From: JASBRS01 sp964496495
GTDB taxonomy: Bacteria > Deinococcota > Deinococci > Deinococcales > Trueperaceae
Assembly (NCBI GenBank): GCA_964496495.1
Contig: CAZBZU010000032.1
Location: forward strand, 1 to 36,841
Direction: 5' to 3'
DNA: 36,841 nt
Shown here piece after piece: positions 33,393-36,841 of the stretch; within the stretch, counting starts at the first letter, position 1; the number at the start of each line of letters is the position of its first letter. The translations under genes were made by a program, and so were the position numbers. The notes under the pieces are model-generated. The model saw only the letters and a program-made list of their open reading frames with translations. It was not told the DNA's origin and made no database searches.

Positions 33393-35801
33393 ATGGACAA
33401 GATCTCTCGTCGCAAGTTCCTGAAGGGAAGCAGCGTAGCGCTGGGAGGGTTGGCAGCGGCCCCGCTCGTCTCCGCCCAGAAGGCCATCAGCGGACCCTCG
33501 CTGGACAGCTTCACCAAGGTGTCGGCATCGCACTGGGGCGCGTTCAACGGACGGGTGGAGGGCGGCCGCTTCGTCGAAGCCCGCCCCTTCGCCCGCGATC
33601 CCTTCCCCTCGCCGATGCTGCAGGCACTGCCCAGCCGCACATACGCGCCCGACCGTGTCAAGTACCCGATGGTGCGAGCCAGCTATCTGAAGGACGGCTA
33701 CCAGTCTGACAGCTCCCTGCGCGGCGCCGAGCCGTTCGTGCGGGTCTCGTGGGACCAGGCGCTCGACCTGGTAGCGAACGAGGTCAAGCGCGTCGTGACC
33801 CAGTTCGGCAACTCCTCCATTTACGGCGGCAGCTACGGCTGGGGCACCTCAGGCAAGCTGAACAACGCCATCGTGCCGCTCTACCGCTTCCTCGGCCTAT
33901 ACGGCGGCTTCACCTACCTCGTCAACAGCTACAGCGCCGGCGCGGACCCAGTGATCATGCCGCACGTGGTGGGAACGAGCTTCTCCGAGGACACGGCGTG
34001 GCCGGTTGTGCTAGAGAACACCGAGCTCGCCGTCCTGTTCGGCGTCACGCCGCTCAAGAGCAGCCAGGTCGGCTACACCGCCAACATCGTCAACAACGAG
34101 CCCGGCTGGATCCAGAAGCTCAAGGCCAGCAACGTCGAGGTGGTCTACATCTCGCCGCAGCGCAACGACGTGGCGGAGTACCTGAGGGCCACCTGGATCC
34201 CCCTCCGGCCCAACACCGACACCGCGCTCATGCTCGGCATCGCCCACACGCTGCTCACGCAGAACCTGCACGACCAGGCCTTCCTGGACAAGTACACCGT
34301 CGGCTTCCAGCAGTTCTCCGACTACCTCCTGGGCAAGGAGGACGGCACCGAGAAGACGGCGCAGTGGGCGGCCGGCATCACGGGCGTGGATGCCGGCGCG
34401 ATCGAGAGCCTCGCGAAGACGATGGCGGGCAAGCGGACCATGCTGCGCCTGGCAGGCTCGCTGCAGCGCGCCGACCACGGCGAGCAACCCGATTGGATGG
34501 TCGCGGTGCTGTCGGCCATGCTGGGCCAGATCGGCCTGCCGGGCGGCGGCTACCACGAGTGGACCCAGTCGTTGGCCAGCCAGCCGTACTACACCGGCCC
34601 CGGCATCAGCGGCCTGCCCGCCCCTGCCAACCCCGTCAAGGACTTCATCCCCTGCGCGCGCATCGCCGATCTGCTGCTCAACCCCGGCGGCACCTTCGAT
34701 TACGACGGCAAACAGTACACCTACCCCGACATCAAGCTGGTGTACTGGACCGGCGGCAACCCCTTCCACCACCACCAGGACGTCAACAAGCTCCTCGAGG
34801 CGTGGCGCCGGCCGCAGAGCGTCATCGTGCACGAGGCCTTCTGGACCGCAACCGCCAAGCTGGCCGACATCGTCCTGCCGATGTCCGACAAGTACGAGTA
34901 CGACGACATCGAGGCCTCCTCGCAGTACATCGTCGCCATGCCCAAGCTGATCGAGCCGCTCTTCGAGTCGCGTACCGACGTCGACGCCTTCACGGAGCTG
35001 GCCGACCGCCTCGGCTTCAAGGACAAGTACACCGAGGGCAAGACGCCGATGCAGTGGATCCAGGAGATGTACGAGGCCGCCGCCCAGAAGGGGAACGCCA
35101 AGGGCCTGACGATGCCCGACTTCGCCACCTTCTGGAACGACAAGGGCTACCTGGAGTTCCCGGTCAACCCCGACTCCGAGAAGACGGTGGCGTGGGCGCA
35201 GTTCCGTGAAAACCCTGCCCTCAACCCGCTGGGCACACCGTCGGGCAAGATCGAGATCTACTCCAAGACCATCGAGGGCTTCCACTACGACGACTGCCCG
35301 CCGCACCCGACCTGGCTCGAGCCGGCCGAGTGGCTCGGCAGCCCGAAGACCGCGCAGTACCCGCTGCACGTGCTCTCGCCGCACCCGAAGTTCCGCCTCC
35401 ACTCCGAGCTCGACAACACCTGGATCCGGGACTGGTACGAGGTGCAGCAGCGCGAGCCGATCTGGATCAACCCGCAGGACGCACAGGCACGCGGCATCCA
35501 GGACGGCGACCTGGTGCGCGTCTTCAACAGCCGCGGCGAGACGCTCGCCGGGGCCTCGATCACCGACCGCGTCACGCCCGGCGTGATCATCATGCACGAG
35601 GGCGGCTGGTACGACCCGCTGGACCCCGGCAAGATCGGCACGCTCGACAAGCACGGCAACGTCAACGCCGTCACGCTCGACAAGGGCACCTCGAAGCTGG
35701 CGCAGGGAACCATCGCCGACACCGCGCTCGCGCAGGTGGAGAAGTACAGTGGCAGCGTTCCTGCCATCACGGCGTTCACGCCGCCCGAAGGCGCCGCCTA
35801 G
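33393..35801 (+). CDS. Tat-exported DMSO/biotin-sulfoxide reductase-type molybdoenzyme (TorA/DorA/BisC group)
   Basis: Periplasmic bis-MGD molybdenum reductase of 802 aa acting on an S- or N-oxide. The signal has SRRKFLKG (residues 5-12) and a hydrophobic stretch to about residue 28, a classic twin-arginine peptide. No N-terminal Fe-S cysteines, as in single-subunit DMSO reductases. SYGWGTSGKLNNA (147-159) carries Tyr148 and Trp150, equivalent to Tyr114 and Trp116 of Rhodobacter DMSO reductase. YSAG gives Ser181 as the Mo ligand. The C-terminal molybdopterin-binding domain has GDLVRVFNSRGETLAG. The Tyr argues for sulfoxide rather than TMAO preference (inference). GGAGG is 7 nt before ATG 33393. 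No cytochrome or membrane anchor is encoded alongside; a hairpin terminator follows. Confidence 0.9.
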   Translation: MDKISRRKFLKGSSVALGGLAAAPLVSAQKAISGPSLDSFTKVSASHWGAFNGRVEGGRFVEARPFARDPFPSPMLQALPSRTYAPDRVKYPMVRASYLKDGYQSDSSLRGAEPFVRVSWDQALDLVANEVKRVVTQFGNSSIYGGSYGWGTSGKLNNAIVPLYRFLGLYGGFTYLVNSYSAGADPVIMPHVVGTSFSEDTAWPVVLENTELAVLFGVTPLKSSQVGYTANIVNNEPGWIQKLKASNVEVVYISPQRNDVAEYLRATWIPLRPNTDTALMLGIAHTLLTQNLHDQAFLDKYTVGFQQFSDYLLGKEDGTEKTAQWAAGITGVDAGAIESLAKTMAGKRTMLRLAGSLQRADHGEQPDWMVAVLSAMLGQIGLPGGGYHEWTQSLASQPYYTGPGISGLPAPANPVKDFIPCARIADLLLNPGGTFDYDGKQYTYPDIKLVYWTGGNPFHHHQDVNKLLEAWRRPQSVIVHEAFWTATAKLADIVLPMSDKYEYDDIEASSQYIVAMPKLIEPLFESRTDVDAFTELADRLGFKDKYTEGKTPMQWIQEMYEAAAQKGNAKGLTMPDFATFWNDKGYLEFPVNPDSEKTVAWAQFRENPALNPLGTPSGKIEIYSKTIEGFHYDDCPPHPTWLEPAEWLGSPKTAQYPLHVLSPHPKFRLHSELDNTWIRDWYEVQQREPIWINPQDAQARGIQDGDLVRVFNSRGETLAGASITDRVTPGVIIMHEGGWYDPLDPGKIGTLDKHGNVNAVTLDKGTSKLAQGTIADTALAQVEKYSGSVPAITAFTPPEGAA

Positions 35802-35826
35802 CGAGACGCAGCTAGCCGCAGCGAGC

Positions 35827-35840
35827 GACGACGCGTCGTC
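35827..35840. other. 14-bp perfect palindrome GACGACGCGTCGTC
   Basis: Perfect inverted repeat 26 nt past the reductase stop, just before the terminator hairpin. Possibly a protein site or chance in GC-rich DNA. Confidence 0.35.
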
Positions 35841-35847
35841 ACGAGCG

Positions 35848-35888
35848 CGTGGCCGCGCCCATCACCCGGGCGCGGCCACGTCCTCTTT
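35848..35888 (+). terminator. Rho-independent terminator of the reductase gene
   Basis: Thirteen-bp perfect stem CGTGGCCGCGCCC / GGGCGCGGCCACG with a 7-nt loop, followed by the pyrimidine tail tcctcttt. The only hairpin here with a T-rich tail. Confidence 0.85.
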
Positions 35889-35898
35889 CCGGAGCTTG

Positions 35899-36303
35899 CT
35901 AGACGTGCGGGGCGACCAGCTCCACGGTCAGCCGGGCGCTCTCGCGCGCGGCGTCCGCGTCCGCCCGAGAGTAGAAGTCGGACGGCGTGAGATCGGCGGC
36001 TCCATAGAATGCCAGCTCGCGGTCGCGCCGGAGCTGGCGGGAGCCCTCCGCAAGCTCGTCGAGGCGGTCCTGCAGCGCGGCCGGAAGGCGAGTCCTCTCG
36101 GAGAGGAGCACCTCCGAGACGTCGTGGACTCGAGGCGGGTCGATGTCCGAGCCCAGCAGCAGCGCCATCAGCGTGAGCTCCACGATCTCCTGCGACTCGC
36201 GCACCGCGTCCGCCCAGCTCTCGTTGGCATACAACACCTCGAGGGCGGCGAGCCGGGCCTGCCCGCGCCGGACGTAGTCGCGCGCCAAGGCGTCATTGCG
36301 CAT
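35899..36303 (-). CDS. HEPN-domain protein, toxin-type partner of nucleotidyltransferase
   Basis: All-helical HEPN protein of 134 aa. Evidence is the alternating helices with the common ADAVRESQEIVELTLMALLL and DPPRVHDVSEVLL segments. Catalytic HEPN RNases carry an RxxxxxH-type motif in the late helix; here the matching stretch reads RRDRELAFYG (92-101) without His, so RNase activity is doubtful. ATG 36303 lies inside the end of the nucleotidyltransferase gene (11-nt overlap); a GTG at 36306 is an alternative. The pair matches MNT-HEPN toxin-antitoxin modules. No promoter is seen between them. Confidence 0.85.
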   Translation of the reverse strand: MRNDALARDYVRRGQARLAALEVLYANESWADAVRESQEIVELTLMALLLGSDIDPPRVHDVSEVLLSERTRLPAALQDRLDELAEGSRQLRRDRELAFYGAADLTPSDFYSRADADAARESARLTVELVAPHV

Positions 36304-36841
36304 CACCCACCTCCCGCTTCCAGTACGCCTGCCCGTGCACGCTCTGCCGGCGCATCCGGCCCTCGGCGATGAGGCGCCTCAGCGACGCCAGGTGCCGTGA
36401 GACGCCGAGATCGGGATCGAACAGCACGATCCCGTCGGTGGCGACCTCGAGCCACAGGCTGGAAGGACGGTCACCGCCGGCCGGCTGGTGGACGAAGTGG
36501 GGCTCCACGCGCCGTCCCTCCCAGGCGACCGGCGCTCGGTCCCAGACCTGGTAGAGCCGCCGCGTCACGGCCAGCCCGGGAGCGACGACGACGAGCAGGT
36601 CGACGTCCGAGTGCGCGGCGGCCTCGCCCCGTGCCCACGAGCCGAAGGCAACGACGGCCCGGAGATGCTCGCCGGCGACCTTGGCGGCGGCGGTCACCGC
36701 GGCGCCTGCCGCGCTCCCGGCCGGCACCGAGGGAGCCGTCAGCTTGCGGGCACAGTACTCGTTGAGCGACAGGCCCGCCTCCCTGGCCGCGTTGCGCAGG
36801 GTGGCGTGAACCTCGGGGTCCAGACGAAGCACGAACCGGCC
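36293..36841 (-). CDS. RHH (HicB-type) domain fused to MNT-type nucleotidyltransferase, 5'-truncated by window edge
   Basis: Antitoxin-type protein, at least 182 aa visible. The frame stays open to base 41 of the last line (GRFVLRLDPEVHATLRNAAREAGLSLNEYC), the typical C-terminal ribbon-helix-helix of HicB antitoxins, so the true start is outside. After a linker comes the minimal nucleotidyltransferase: GSWARGEAAAHSDVDLLVVV, the GSx10DxD catalytic motif complete. The RHH part would give DNA binding and autoregulation; the MNT part would AMPylate the HEPN partner, as known for MNT-HEPN systems. Overlaps the HEPN gene by 11 nt. Confidence 0.85.
   Translation of the reverse strand, partial: GRFVLRLDPEVHATLRNAAREAGLSLNEYCARKLTAPSVPAGSAAGAAVTAAAKVAGEHLRAVVAFGSWARGEAAAHSDVDLLVVVAPGLAVTRRLYQVWDRAPVAWEGRRVEPHFVHQPAGGDRPSSLWLEVATDGIVLFDPDLGVSRHLASLRRLIAEGRMRRQSVHGQAYWKREVGDAQ

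Noticed and set aside
32596..33533. Overlapping minus-strand frames in the tat/reductase interval (144 and 246 codons)
   Set aside because: Ser/Arg/Gly-rich, no ribosome sites and no motif; one overlaps the leading tat gene, the other runs into the start of the reductase gene.
34011..35654. 547-codon minus-strand frame
   Set aside because: Shadow of the molybdoenzyme gene; Val/Leu/Asp-biased with no family features.

Overview
The window is very GC-rich bacterial DNA (roughly 70% G+C by eye) with densely packed genes, ATGA and 8-nt gene overlaps, GTG starts, and hairpin terminators that mostly lack a T-run. Several genes have a TANNNT -10 box immediately before the start codon (4775, 20579), the leaderless arrangement common in Deinococcota and Actinobacteria. 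With a Tat-exported molybdoenzyme, Rcp1-type signalling and an acetate module, I tentatively lean to a Trueperaceae-like deinococcal bacterium; this is inference, since no rRNA or tRNA is present. Two exact 100-N scaffold gaps (1451-1550, 9453-9552) mark it as a draft or metagenome assembly. Both gaps lie in short tandem repeats.

Layout. 1-1405: 3' part of a P1B-4 metal ATPase. 1406-1749: 14-bp repeat, gap, then an AT-rich promoter with two operator palindromes. 1750-3388: alpha/beta hydrolase and TetR repressor. 3403-4590: FAD/NAD oxidoreductase (minus). 4787-7486: ABC-2 exporter pair and a GyrI-like ligand-binding protein. 7605-14777 (minus): one coupled operon of a GAF-PAS-PAS-GAF histidine kinase, an Rcp1-like receiver, a REC-PAS-GAF-HD-GYP protein and a Kup potassium transporter. 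14950-18001: membrane protein, DoxX protein, DUF190 protein and AEC permease. 18002-18478: gene-free stretch with a repeated CTAGG-centred motif. 18479-20469: DinB-fold protein, a deleted M16 peptidase remnant, and a SnoaL-TusA fusion coupled to a DsrE protein. 20593-26758: large BTAD/STAND/TPR regulator, then acs and satP for acetate uptake and activation. 27179-29963 (minus): secreted 165-aa protein, DoxD-like membrane protein, secreted Ig-like-repeat protein. 30320-31013: moaD-moaE. 31237-32608 (minus): two TatA-type proteins and TatC. 33393-35801: Tat-exported DMSO/biotin-sulfoxide reductase-type molybdoenzyme. 35899-36841 (minus): HEPN and RHH-nucleotidyltransferase pair.

How it fits together. 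From 27 to 36 kb there is a plausible periplasmic redox island: MoaD/MoaE make the molybdopterin dithiolene, TatA/TatC export folded cofactor-loaded proteins, and the reductase carries a textbook twin-arginine signal. Next to it is a DoxD-like quinone-linked membrane protein with two secreted partners. With the DoxX protein and the TusA/DsrE-like pair, sulfur chemistry recurs across the window. The most novel-looking items are the DoxD-centred secreted operon, the SnoaL-TusA fusion with DsrE, the Kup plus HD-GYP plus kinase operon, a TatA paralogue lacking the FGP motif, and the RHH-fused nucleotidyltransferase/HEPN pair.
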